DNA from: JACCTU01 sp963798985
GTDB taxonomy: Bacteria; Actinomycetota; Thermoleophilia; Gaiellales; Gaiellaceae
Direction: 5' to 3'
Length of the DNA: 64,000 bases
Assembly: GCA_963798985.1 (NCBI GenBank)
Contig: CAWCVL010000009.1
Location: forward strand, 310,001 to 374,000
Shown: positions 46,032-53,366 of the stretch, in pieces
How positions within the stretch are numbered: the first letter of the stretch is position 1
How the letters are laid out: each line of letters starts with the position of its first letter
Translations under genes and position numbers: made by a program
Notes under the pieces: generated by a model
What the model was told of the DNA's origin: nothing
Database searches by the model: none
Seen by the model: the letters and a program-made list of their open reading frames with translations, nothing else

Positions 46032-47327
46032 TCAGTGCGCCTTCTTGAAGTAGTGGTGCTTGCGCCACTTCGCGACTCCTTCGCGAGCGAGCAGACTGCT
46101 CGTCCGCGTTGCGGAAGTGGATGCCCGACCAGACGCGCACGCTGATGATCTCGTTGAGCGCGTCCGAGAGCCTCGAGTACGACATCGTGATCGCCGGTGT
46201 CGTTGCCGGTGCCGGGAGCGTGTCCGTCCACGCCATCTGGTCGGTGTGGAAGAACTCGTGCAGCGTCTCGACGTGACTCCCGCTCATCCCGAGGTGGCCG
46301 GACGGGTGGTCCGGGTACGGCGGGTTCGCGATCCACGAGTTCCAGGCCGGATCAGCCACTGTCTTCGGGTTGCCGTCGGTCGCGGCCTCCCGGATCGCCG
46401 TGATCGGCCTCCAGAAGCCCCAGTACTCCTTGTCGGCCCAGACGCTGATCGCCGCGTCTGCAGCGGTCAGGTAGATCTGGGCGTAGAGGCGGGCACCGTC
46501 GGCGGTCGAGAGCCCCCGCTCCGTTTCGAGACCACGGACGATCGGGACCACGTCCTCGCGGGTGCTGCGCCCAGTACACCGCCGCGTCGCTCTGGTGCTG
46601 AGTCCGCGTCGAGTTCGTCTTGGCCCCGAGCGACTTCACCTCGTTGAACTCCCGTGCGTACTGCGGGCTCGTCAGCGCGTAGGGACCCTTCGTGCGGAAC
46701 TGCGCCGAGCTCGGATCATGAACGGCGTCACGTTGCGGATCCACCCGTTCGGGTCGTTCGCGCCCGGCGCTACCGGGCGCCAGTCGCCGGGCTCGAGCAC
46801 GGCGGGCACGGTGAAGCGGGCAGCGGCGGCCCGAGGCGGCCGTCGCCCGTCCTCGCCAGCGATCATCGCGTTCGCGGCGGCCAACCCGACGGCGATCCCC
46901 CGGTCTTCGCCGGGACCGTCGGGAACGGCGACCAAGCGCAGCCATGTACGATCGCAGGGGCGTCGTTGTACACCGTCGACTGAGCGCCCCAGCTGCGACG
47001 GCAGGATGCTCTTCAGGACGTAGTACGCGGCTGACGCCGCCGCCGCGTCCTGCGAGTCGAACGGCGTCGCACTCGGCGACACGAGGTACGGCGTGTAGCC
47101 GCCGTCGATCGCGTTCACCGCGTCGTACATCGCACCGTGCACCATCGCGAGGTGCAACATCGAGACAGGCGGTGCCTGCGCAGGAGTTGGGGCCGATCAG
47201 TGACGTTGGTCGCGTTGAGGTTCCATCGCGTCGCGGCGCTCGCCCCTGCGGACGAAGGCGCAGCTAGCGCGGTCAAGGCGGCGACGGCGACGACCAGGCC
47301 GACGGCACGCCTACGGAATGACTTCAC
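46032..47327 (-). CDS. Secreted vanadium-dependent haloperoxidase-family protein (frameshifted)
   Basis: About 430 residues from ATG 47327, with GGAGGAGAGG upstream. Signal peptide: RRRAVGLVVAVAALTALAAP. Then MLHLAMVHGAMYDAVNAIDG, SQYAREFNEVKSLGAKTNST-type helices (here SPQYAREFNEVKSLGAKTNS), and the vanadate site. The first Lys/Arg block is ADKEYWGFWRPITAIREA. Ser-Gly-His is in YPDHPSGHLGMSGSHVETLH, and the Arg/His block is VRVWSGIHFRNADEQS. All vanadate-binding groups are therefore present. It may oxidise halides with H2O2 or act as an acid phosphatase of the same fold. Frame changes occur near 47190, 46960, 46720, 46560 and 46085. Confidence 0.88.
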
Positions 47328-47398
47328 CTCTCCTCCTCGGTTTCCGTGGGACGGCGAGGTGACTATCCGCCTCTCGCCGGTGCGATGTCAAGCTGCGC

Positions 47399-47404
47399 TA
47401 GATT
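47399..47404 (+). promoter_or_regulatory. -10 box (TAGATT) of the aminotransferase gene
   Basis: TAGATT is 6 nt before GTG 47411, consistent with leaderless transcription. The region is shared with the divergent haloperoxidase gene. Confidence 0.45.
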
Positions 47405-47410
47405 CGCCTC

Positions 47411-48604
47411 GTGGCCGTCACGCCTGACGCGCAGCGCTTCGCCCGGCGGACGGGAGGTGATGTAGGCGAGGGTATCGCCGCGATTCTCTCGCTGCTCGGC
47501 CTCCCCGGGCTGGTCTCGTTCGCCGGCGGCTTCCCGGATCCCTCGACGTTTCCGCGCGAACGCGCGGCCGCGCTGCTCACCGAGTTCGCGGCGAGCGGCG
47601 AGACGAGCGCGTTCCAGTACGCACCCACCCGCGGCCTCACCGGAACGCTCGACGCGGTCGCGTCGCGCCTCGAGGCGACGCAGGGCCGCAGGCCCGCCGA
47701 GGACGAGCTGCTGATCGCGAGCGGCGCGATCGAAGGCCTCGAGCTCGTCTCGAAGACGTTCCTCGACGCTGGCGATGTCGCCGTCGTCGAGGCGCCGACG
47801 TACCTCGGCGCGATCATGGCGTTCCGCGGCTACGACGCCACGCTGGTCGCCGTCCCGCTGGACGAGCACGGACTGCGGGTCGACGAGCTCGAGCGCCAAC
47901 TCGCAGACGGTTTGCGCCCGAAGCTGCTCTACACGATCCCCGACCACCAGAACCCGGCGGGCGTGAGCATGTCGACCGAGCGTCGCGAGCAACTCGTCGA
48001 GTTCGCGCGCCGCTACGGGTTCCTGATCGTCGAGGACGTCGCCTACCGCGAGCTCGGGTTCGAGGGCGATGCGCTACCGAGCCTCTGGAGCCTCGCGCCG
48101 GACACGGTCGTGCAGCTCGGGACGACTTCGAAGACGTTCTTCCCCGGCGTGCGGCTCGGGTGGGCAGTCGGGCCGGCCGAGATCTCCGCGCAGCTCGTCA
48201 ACGCGAAGCAGAACACCGATCAGTGCGCAGGCGCGCTCGGGCAGAGGCTGTTCGAGGAGTACGTGCGCCGCGGCTGGATCGAGGAGCAGCTCGCGCAGTC
48301 GCGCGCGCTCTACCAGCGCAAGTCGGAGCGCATGCTCGCCGCGCTCGAGCGGTTCATGCCGCCCGCCACCACGTGGACGCGTCCGCAGGGCGGCTTCTTC
48401 TCGTGGCTCACGCTCCCGGACGGCGTCGACTCGTCCGGCCTGGCGCAACGCGCGGTCGAGAACGGTGTCGGGATCGTCCCCGGCGGCCTCTTCTACGTGG
48501 ACGGAAGCGGCACGGACAAGGTGCGCCTGTCGTTCAGCATGGTCGACGAGTCTCAGATCGACGAAGGCATCGAGGTCCTCGCCTCGCTGGCTCTCAAAGA
48601 GTGA
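47411..48604 (+). CDS. PLP-dependent aminotransferase (class I/II, 2-aminoadipate/valine-type)
   Basis: 397 residues, intact, GTG 47411. Fold-type I aminotransferase: LPGLVSFAGGFPDPSTFPRE, YAPTRGLTGTLDAVASRLEA, the YTIPDHQNPAGVSMSTERRE block (N-P-A-G, cofactor contact), LIVEDVAYRELGFEGDALPS, the Schiff-base lysine in LGTTSKTFFPGVRLGWAVGP (~residue 240) and VRLSFSMVDESQIDEGIEVL. It is closest in style to LysN/ARO8-like and MocR-domain-free enzymes that transaminate 2-aminoadipate or branched and aromatic amino acids. Substrate not certain. Its stop TGA directly meets the stop of the convergent Vgb-like gene. Confidence 0.93.
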   Translation: MAVTPDAQRFARRTGGDVGEGIAAILSLLGLPGLVSFAGGFPDPSTFPRERAAALLTEFAASGETSAFQYAPTRGLTGTLDAVASRLEATQGRRPAEDELLIASGAIEGLELVSKTFLDAGDVAVVEAPTYLGAIMAFRGYDATLVAVPLDEHGLRVDELERQLADGLRPKLLYTIPDHQNPAGVSMSTERREQLVEFARRYGFLIVEDVAYRELGFEGDALPSLWSLAPDTVVQLGTTSKTFFPGVRLGWAVGPAEISAQLVNAKQNTDQCAGALGQRLFEEYVRRGWIEEQLAQSRALYQRKSERMLAALERFMPPATTWTRPQGGFFSWLTLPDGVDSSGLAQRAVENGVGIVPGGLFYVDGSGTDKVRLSFSMVDESQIDEGIEVLASLALKE

Positions 48605-49594
48605 CTACCCGGTGCGGACGACGACGAGCTTGTCCGCGCCGGATTCCGCACCCCACACCTCGCCCGGACGCCCAAGCAGCTGGCGCACGGCCGCACCGGC
48701 CGTCGGCAGCCGGACGACCCTGAACCGCGACGTTCGAGGGTCGAAGCGGACGATCGCGTTCGCGCCGAAGTCGGTGAGCCAGACGACGTCGCGGTTGTCG
48801 ACGTAGACCGCGTACGGCTGCGGGTTCGTCCCCGGCAACCGCCATTCGCGCCAGCGTCGCGCGCTCGGCTCGTAGCGCGCGACCCTGGCGACGTTCCACT
48901 CGCTCACCCAGATCCGACCGCGCGAGTCCGACCAGACCCGGCGCGCACCCTGGCCCCGCCGCGGCGGCTGCAGCACCGTCGCACGGCCCGTCCCGGTGTT
49001 GATGCGCGCGATGTGGCTCCCCGCGAGCGACGCGTAGTAGACCGCTCCGGAAGGCGTCGTGGTGATGCCGTACGGACCGGCGCCACGAGGCGCAGCGACC
49101 ACGCGCACGCGACCCGTGCGCGGGTCGACGCTGCCGTACACGCCGCTCTGTCCCGTGAACCAGAGAATCCCGCGACGGTCGAACGTCGCCGTGTTGAGGT
49201 TCGCATACCGAGCGGTCGGGAGCGGGAAACGCCGCACCTGATGCGTGCCGGCGTCGACGCGGACGATGGCGTTCAGGCCGCTGTCGGTCACCCACGCGGC
49301 GCCGTCGGGCCCGACGATCACGCCGTGCGGCGACGAACCCGAGCCGAGCGGCACGCGACGGATCTGGCCGGTTCGCGGGTCGAGCCGGCCGAGCTCGCCG
49401 GTGTGCTGCCCCGTGTACCAAACCGTCCCATCGGTCGCGGGTGCGACGTCGTGTGGGTGGGACCCGGCCGGCACCCGGTACTCGCGAACCGTGAGTCGAT
49501 CGGGTACGGCGGCAAGACCGCTTCCAACCCAGCCGACGAGCGCGGCGAGGGCGAGCGTCGCGGCGACCAGGAGTGCGACCCCCGAGCGCGTCAC
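48605..49594 (-). CDS. Secreted Vgb/SMP-30-like beta-propeller
   Basis: 329 residues, intact, GTG 49594 (VTRSGVALLVAATLALAALV as signal peptide or anchor). Repeated blades have the pattern G-P-D-G-x-x-W-[VF]-T: PATDGTVWYTGQHTGELGRL, VGPDGAAWVTDSGLNAIVRV, RRGILWFTGQSGVYGSV, WSDSRGRIWVSEWNVARVAR and DNRDVVWLTDFGANAIVRFD. This is the virginiamycin B lyase-like propeller family. Most members are not antibiotic lyases, so resistance is not implied. A role in binding or lactone cleavage outside the membrane is possible. Confidence 0.87.
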   Translation of the reverse strand: MTRSGVALLVAATLALAALVGWVGSGLAAVPDRLTVREYRVPAGSHPHDVAPATDGTVWYTGQHTGELGRLDPRTGQIRRVPLGSGSSPHGVIVGPDGAAWVTDSGLNAIVRVDAGTHQVRRFPLPTARYANLNTATFDRRGILWFTGQSGVYGSVDPRTGRVRVVAAPRGAGPYGITTTPSGAVYYASLAGSHIARINTGTGRATVLQPPRRGQGARRVWSDSRGRIWVSEWNVARVARYEPSARRWREWRLPGTNPQPYAVYVDNRDVVWLTDFGANAIVRFDPRTSRFRVVRLPTAGAAVRQLLGRPGEVWGAESGADKLVVVRTG

Positions 49595-49604
49595 GCTCCA
49601 AAGG

Positions 49605-50213
49605 CTAGCGACGTTCGGTCGCAAGTCGAAGCCCGAGTCCGACCAGAACCGCGCCGACGATCGCATCCACGACCCGGCGAATCGCGGGGCGTCGCAGAAC
49701 GTCTCCCACCTTCGCGACCGCCGCGGCGTACGCCGACAGCCACGCGAACGTCATGGCGCAGAAGGCGAGCCCAAGCGCGAGAAGTGCGGCGAACGACTCG
49801 CCGCCGAACTGCGGCAGCAGGCTTGTGAAGAAGACGGCCATCTTCGGGTTGCCGAGGTTGCTGAGCAAACCCTGCCGAAACGCCTGCGTCGTCCGGACGC
49901 TCGGCTCCGCACGTTCGGACGCACGAGTCCGTCTGCGCAGTGCGTCGCGCAGCGATTGGAGCCCGAGCAGCACGAGGTAGGCAGCACCGGCGAGCTTGAC
50001 CGCGCGGAACACCGGCTCCGACGCGGCGATCACCGCGGCCAGGCCGACGCTCGTCGCCAGCGTCCAGACCGCCTGCCCGGCCGACACGCCGGCCGCCGTC
50101 GCAACACCGGCGCGGCGGGCGCCCGCGAGCGTGTTCCGGATCGTCAGCGCGGTGTCCTGGCCCGGCGTGACGATCACAAGCGCCGCGACGAGGACGAAGC
50201 CGAGCAGTTGCAC
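49605..50213 (-). CDS. LysE/RhtB-family amino-acid exporter
   Basis: 202 residues, intact, GTG 50213. Six TM helices: FVLVAALVIVTPGQDTALTI (the conserved TPGP-like motif), WTLATSVGLAAVIAASEPVF, VKLAGAAYLVLLGLQSLRDA, RQGLLSNLGNPKMAVFFTSL, LLALGLAFCAMTFAWLSAYA and RRVVDAIVGAVLVGLGLRL. The NPK motif is typical. Exports amino acids or related compounds. The 50219 gene lies 5 nt upstream on the same strand. Confidence 0.93.
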   Translation of the reverse strand: MQLLGFVLVAALVIVTPGQDTALTIRNTLAGARRAGVATAAGVSAGQAVWTLATSVGLAAVIAASEPVFRAVKLAGAAYLVLLGLQSLRDALRRRTRASERAEPSVRTTQAFRQGLLSNLGNPKMAVFFTSLLPQFGGESFAALLALGLAFCAMTFAWLSAYAAAVAKVGDVLRRPAIRRVVDAIVGAVLVGLGLRLATERR

Positions 50214-50218
50214 GCCCG

Positions 50219-50575
50219 TCAGGCCGACGGCGCTCCGCGCGGATCGTCCGCGACGATCGGCTCCGCGGCGTCGACCTTGTCGACGATCACGTACTCGTCC
50301 GTCCAGGTGACCGCGCGCTCGAGCTCGATCGTCTCGTGGCCCGGACGAACGACGAAGCGATCATCCTGCGACCGGACGGTCTCGTAGACGTCGAGCGGCA
50401 TCCGGACTCGCTCGCCGCAGCCCCCCTCGACGCCGCACTCGCACATGAACTCCACGGCGCCGTCCGGCGACCACGCCTGCGCGGCCTCCCCGAGCTGCGC
50501 GATCCGCTCGTTCACCTCGCGGAAGAGCGCCTCGTTTCGCGCCTGACGGCGAAAGCGTTCGTCGAGACCTTCCAT
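50219..50575 (-). CDS. Conserved small cytosolic protein with Cys cluster, unknown function
   Basis: 118 residues, intact, ATG 50575. The N-terminal helix is FRRQARNEALFREVNERIAQ. A Cys-rich patch VEFMCECGVEGGCGERVRMP could bind zinc. The C-terminal half (VYETVRSQDDRFVVRPGHET; RAVTWTDEYVIVDK) is strand-rich. I recall similar short proteins in many actinobacteria but know no function. It is just upstream of the LysE-type exporter and divergent from the rhodanese gene. Confidence 0.8.
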   Translation of the reverse strand: MEGLDERFRRQARNEALFREVNERIAQLGEAAQAWSPDGAVEFMCECGVEGGCGERVRMPLDVYETVRSQDDRFVVRPGHETIELERAVTWTDEYVIVDKVDAAEPIVADDPRGAPSA

Positions 50576-50588
50576 GCCGCCTCGAGTC

Positions 50589-50594
50589 TAGGGT
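50589..50594 (+). promoter_or_regulatory. -10-like box (TAGGGT) of the rhodanese gene
   Basis: TAGGGT is 7 nt before GTG 50602, again a leaderless layout. Confidence 0.35.
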
Positions 50595-50601
50595 TTCGGC
50601 G

Positions 50602-50945
50602 GTGGAGCTACCAACGATCAGCTGCGACGAGATCCAGCGCAAGCTCGAGAGCGACGACCGCGTCGTCATCGTCGACGCGCTCCCGCCGATGTCGTTTGCG
50701 CACTCGCACCTGCCCGGCGCGATCAACCTGCCGCCCGAGCGGGTCGACGCCAAGCGGATTCCCGAACAAGGACGCCGAGATCGTCGTCTACTGCGCGAAC
50801 CCCGAGTGCGAGAGCTCGATCGACACCGGCGCGCCGACTGCTCGCGCTTGGTTTCACGAACGTCCGGCACTACCCCGGCGGCAAGGACGAGTGGAGAGCC
50901 CTAGGGCTGCCGCTCGAGCGCGCCGGGAAGCCGTTCGTCGCCTAG
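50602..50945 (+). CDS. Rhodanese-domain protein (frameshifted)
   Basis: About 113 residues, one rhodanese domain. It reads DRVVIVDALPPMSFAHSHLP, GAINLPPERVD, then after an indel near 50770 DAEIVVYCANPECESSIDTG with the catalytic Cys in VVYCANPEC. After a second indel near 50838, LLALGFTNVRHYPGGKDEWR and LGLPLERAGKPFVA precede TAG 50943-50945. Single-domain rhodaneses transfer sulfur or act as redox sensors. Partner unknown. Its stop probably overlaps the stop of the convergent Lrp gene. Confidence 0.82.
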
Positions 50946-51422
50946 CGGAGGACCGCGCCGCGGCACCGGCGCCGAGTGGATGATCGACGTCGTCGTCAGC
51001 CCGTAGGGCGTGAAGCGGTCGAGCAGCTCTTCGAGGTCGTCGATCGCACGGAGGTACAGCTTCAGCAGGTAGCAGTCCTCCCCGGTGATGCGGTGGCACT
51101 CGGCCACCTCGGGCGTCTCGCGTGCGAGCTCGGGGATCCTCGCGAGCTGCCCCGGTGACGGCCTGATCCGCACGACTGCCGAGATCGGGAAACCGACCGC
51201 GCGCGGGTCGATCTCTGCGTGGTAGCCGGTGATCACGCCGGCGCGCTCGAGCCGCTGCACGCGCTCGGCGACGGCAGGCGCGGACATCGAGATCCTGCGG
51301 CCGAGCTCGGCGACCGTGAGCCGGCCGTCCGCCTGAAGCTCCCTGAGCAAGCGAAGGTTGATCGGGTCGAGCAGGTTCGCTTCGTAGGCGTTCGCGTCGC
51401 GGGTCCGTGCATTGCGAGCCAT
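50942..51422 (-). CDS. Lrp/AsnC-family transcriptional regulator
   Basis: About 160 residues from ATG 51422. The HTH is LLDPINLRLLRELQADGRLT then VAELGRRISMSAPAVAERVQ. The RAM/AsnC ligand domain is VVRIRPSPGQLARIPELARE, VAECHRITGEDCYLLKLYLR, AIDDLEELLDRFTPYGLTTT, SIIHSAPVPRRG. In the uninterrupted frame it runs on to 50901, overlapping the rhodanese gene. A one-base change near 50950 would instead end it at a CTAG shared with that gene, which I think more likely. Divergent from an EamA exporter, which it probably controls. Confidence 0.9.
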
Positions 51423-51477
51423 TCGAGCCACCGATCCCTTCGTTTTCGTCTTCCGCGAGAACCTCGACGCGACCAGT

Positions 51478-52347
51478 ATGACGGCCGTGCGATCCGAGCG
51501 GGTGCGGCCCGAGCTCTACTTCGTCGGGAGCGCGATCTTCCACTACCTCGGGCCTGCGTTCGCCGTGCTCCTCTTCGCGCGAATCGAGCCGCTCGGGGTC
51601 GCCTGGCTGCGGATCGCGAGCGCCGGCCTCGTGTTCGCGCTCTGGCGCCGGCCATGGCGCGCGCTCCGCGCCGCAGACCGCGAGACGAAGCGCCTCGTCT
51701 TCGCGCTCGGGCTCGTGTTCGCGGTGATGAACAGCTGCTTCTACGTCGCGATCGACCGGCTTCCGCTCGGCACCGTCGCGGCGATCGAGTTCCTCCCGGT
51801 GATCGGGCTCGCGGCGCTCGGCGCGCGCACCGTCCGGAACGCGCTCGCACTCGCCCTCGCCGTTCCGGGTGTCTACGTCCTCACGGACGTCCAGCTCGAG
51901 GGAGAACCGGTCGGCGTCGCGTTCGCGTTCGCGAACGCCGCCCTCTTCGCGCTCTACATCGTGCTCGCGCACCGCATCTCTCGCAGCACCGCCCTGAACC
52001 GGATCGACGGGCTCGCGGCCGCAATGCTCGTCGCGACGATCGCGATCACGCCGATCGGCGGCTGGGCCGCCGCACCGGCTCTGCTCGACCCGGTCGCGCT
52101 CGCCGCGGGAATCGGCGTCGGTCTCGCGTCGTCGGTGATCCCCTACGTGTTCGACCAGCTCGCGATGGCGCGACTGACCCGCGCGACGTACTCGCTGATG
52201 GTCTCGCTCCTGCCCGCGACGGCAACCGTGATCGGCGTGCTCGTGCTCTCGCAGGTTCCCTCGCCGCTCGAGGCGCTCGGCGTCGGGCTCGTGGTCGCCG
52301 CGGTTGCCGTCCACCGCGAGCCTGACCAAAGGCAAGGAGTGGAGTAA
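51478..52347 (+). CDS. EamA (DMT-superfamily) transporter, RhtA-like exporter
   Basis: 289 residues, intact, ATG 51478. Ten TM helices in two EamA repeats: LYFVGSAIFHYLGPAFAVLL, GVAWLRIASAGLVFALWRRP, LVFALGLVFAVMNSCFYVAI, LGTVAAIEFLPVIGLAALGA, ALALALAVPGVYVLTDVQLE, GVAFAFANAALFALYIVLAH, AAAMLVATIAITPIGGWAAA, AAGIGVGLASSVIPYVFDQL, LMVSLLPATATVIGVLVLSQ and LEALGVGLVVAAVAVHREPD. RhtA-type members export threonine and homoserine. Regulated probably by the divergent Lrp protein. Confidence 0.92.
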   Translation: MTAVRSERVRPELYFVGSAIFHYLGPAFAVLLFARIEPLGVAWLRIASAGLVFALWRRPWRALRAADRETKRLVFALGLVFAVMNSCFYVAIDRLPLGTVAAIEFLPVIGLAALGARTVRNALALALAVPGVYVLTDVQLEGEPVGVAFAFANAALFALYIVLAHRISRSTALNRIDGLAAAMLVATIAITPIGGWAAAPALLDPVALAAGIGVGLASSVIPYVFDQLAMARLTRATYSLMVSLLPATATVIGVLVLSQVPSPLEALGVGLVVAAVAVHREPDQRQGVE

Positions 52348-52471
52348 AGCGGTCTGGACACCAACCGGATCCAATGCCTGCTACCGTATGCCCACGATCT
52401 AGAGCGAGTCGGTGTTCGCGCTTGTGCGCCTCCCTTACTTGTTCGTGAAGTGATGTAAGGAGGTGTTTCAT

Positions 52472-52681
52472 ATGGCTAGCGGAACCGTTAAGTGGTTCAA
52501 CGACAGCAAGGGATACGGGTTCATCGCCCCTGAGGACGGTGGCAAGGATCTCTTCGTTCATCACAGCAGCATCAGTGGTGACGGCTTCAAGACCCTCGCT
52601 GAGGGCGCGAAGGTTGAGTACGAGTCGCGCCAGGGCGATAAGGGCCCCGAGGCGACCAACGTCGTTCTCGCCTCCTCGTAA
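52472..52681 (+). CDS. cspA: Cold-shock protein
   Basis: 69 residues, intact. ATG 52472 is preceded by AAGGAGG at 8 nt. Single OB-fold with RNP1 KGYGFIAP and RNP2 DLFVHHSSIS; SGTVKWFNDSKGYGFIAPED at the N-terminus and KVEYESRQGDKGPEATNVVL at the end. Binds single-stranded RNA/DNA as a chaperone. About 125 nt of untranslated leader lies before it, as is common for cold-inducible csp genes. The gene is followed by a strong hairpin and then an IF-1-like gene and a CSD-like gene. Confidence 0.95.
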   Translation: MASGTVKWFNDSKGYGFIAPEDGGKDLFVHHSSISGDGFKTLAEGAKVEYESRQGDKGPEATNVVLASS

Positions 52682-52703
52682 CGAGGAGCGAGATTGAGTA
52701 ACC

Positions 52704-52731
52704 GGCTGTGGCCGCTTCGGCGGCCACAGCC
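52704..52731 (+). terminator. Hairpin after the cold-shock gene
   Basis: Perfect 12-bp stem GGCTGTGGCCGC/GCGGCCACAGCC with TTCG tetraloop, 22 nt behind the stop. It lies just before the IF-1-like gene. Partial read-through would express the downstream genes. Confidence 0.75.
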
Positions 52732-52752
52732 ATCCGAATACGAAAGGCAGTC

Positions 52753-52974
52753 ATCGCCGAAAAGGAAGCGAAGGTCGAGATGGAGGGCGAGGTGATCGAG
52801 GCTCTCCGCAACCGGATGTACCGCATCCAGCTCGACAACGGACATGAGACACTCGGCTACATGGCCGGGAAGATGAAGCGATACCGAATCCGGATCGGGC
52901 TCGGTGATCGCGTGAAGATCGAGCTGTCGCCGTACGACCTCGAGCGCGGCCGGATCGTCTACAGGCTGTCGTGA
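52753..52974 (+). CDS. infA: Translation initiation factor IF-1-like protein (unusual start)
   Basis: 73 residues if ATC 52753 is the start: IAEKEAKVEMEGEVIEALRN, RMYRIQLDNGHETLGYMAGK, MKRYRIRIGLGDRVKIELSP, YDLERGRIVYRLS. This is the full IF-1 OB fold, normally 72 residues. No ATG, GTG or TTG lies at the expected N-terminus. The only usual start is GTG 52708, which adds 15 residues and sits inside the terminator hairpin. GAAAGG is 5 nt before ATC. The main infA is usually in the ribosomal-protein cluster, so this is probably a second IF-1. Its TGA overlaps the next GTG (GTGA). Confidence 0.85.
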   Translation: MAEKEAKVEMEGEVIEALRNRMYRIQLDNGHETLGYMAGKMKRYRIRIGLGDRVKIELSPYDLERGRIVYRLS

Positions 52975-53231
52975 GGATGCTCGGCAAGAACCCGCGCGGC
53001 AAGATGCTGTGGTTCAACGAGGAGAAGGGTCACGGCTACATCGAAACCGAGGAGGGCGAGCGCCTCTACGTCGAGGGCACCGGCTTTGTCGCCGACCCTC
53101 CCGAAGGCCCCGTCGCCGGTCTCGTCGTCGAGTTCAGGATCGTCGAAGGCCCCGGCGGACGCTTCGCCGAGTCGACCCGCTTCGTCGAAGACATCTCGCC
53201 GCGCCGCGCCCGCCGGCGTGGCTCGCGCTAG
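52971..53231 (+). CDS. Cold-shock-domain-like small protein
   Basis: 86 residues from GTG 52971 (overlap GTGA with the IF-1 stop), or 84 from ATG 52977. It reads KMLWFNEEKGHGYIETEEGE (KGHGYIET at the RNP1 position), RLYVEGTGFVADPPEGPVAG, LVVEFRIVEGPGGRFAESTR and FVEDISPRRARRRGSR with a basic tail. It has the GKVKWFN-type start of cold-shock proteins, but RNP2 is changed (RLYVEGTGF instead of LFVHHS), so nucleic-acid contacts may differ. Translation is coupled to the IF-1 gene. Confidence 0.8.
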   Translation: MRMLGKNPRGKMLWFNEEKGHGYIETEEGERLYVEGTGFVADPPEGPVAGLVVEFRIVEGPGGRFAESTRFVEDISPRRARRRGSR

Positions 53232-53241
53232 TAGTGGTGAG

Positions 53242-53340
53242 GCGCAAGTCGCGAATCCGCTCGCGCGGATCCGCGACCGCTTGGCACCTAAAGGCGGCCG
53301 CGTTCGCGGCCGCTGCCGCAGCGGTTCACATCGAGCCTCT
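53242..53340 (+). repeat. Structured repeat element, copy A
   Basis: The sequence GCGCAAGTCGCGAA (53242-53255) and later CCTAAAGGCGGCCGC (53287-53301) also occur in copy B at 63283-63353. Structure: a first hairpin TCGCG-A-ATCCGC/GCGGAT-C-CGCGA (53249-53276), then an outer stem ACCGCT (53276-53281)/AGCGGT (53320-53325) enclosing GCGGCCGC (53294-53301)/GCGGCCGC (53306-53313) with loop GTTC. It lies just after the CSD-like gene. It could be a terminator, RNA element or intergenic repeat. Confidence 0.7.
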
Positions 53341-53366
53341 GCCTGCTTCCTACTAGAAGTCCGGCC

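Noticed and set aside
48605..49594. Virginiamycin B lyase (antibiotic resistance)
   Set aside because: The propeller resembles the family, but most members are not lyases and the diagnostic active-site residues cannot be confirmed by eye.
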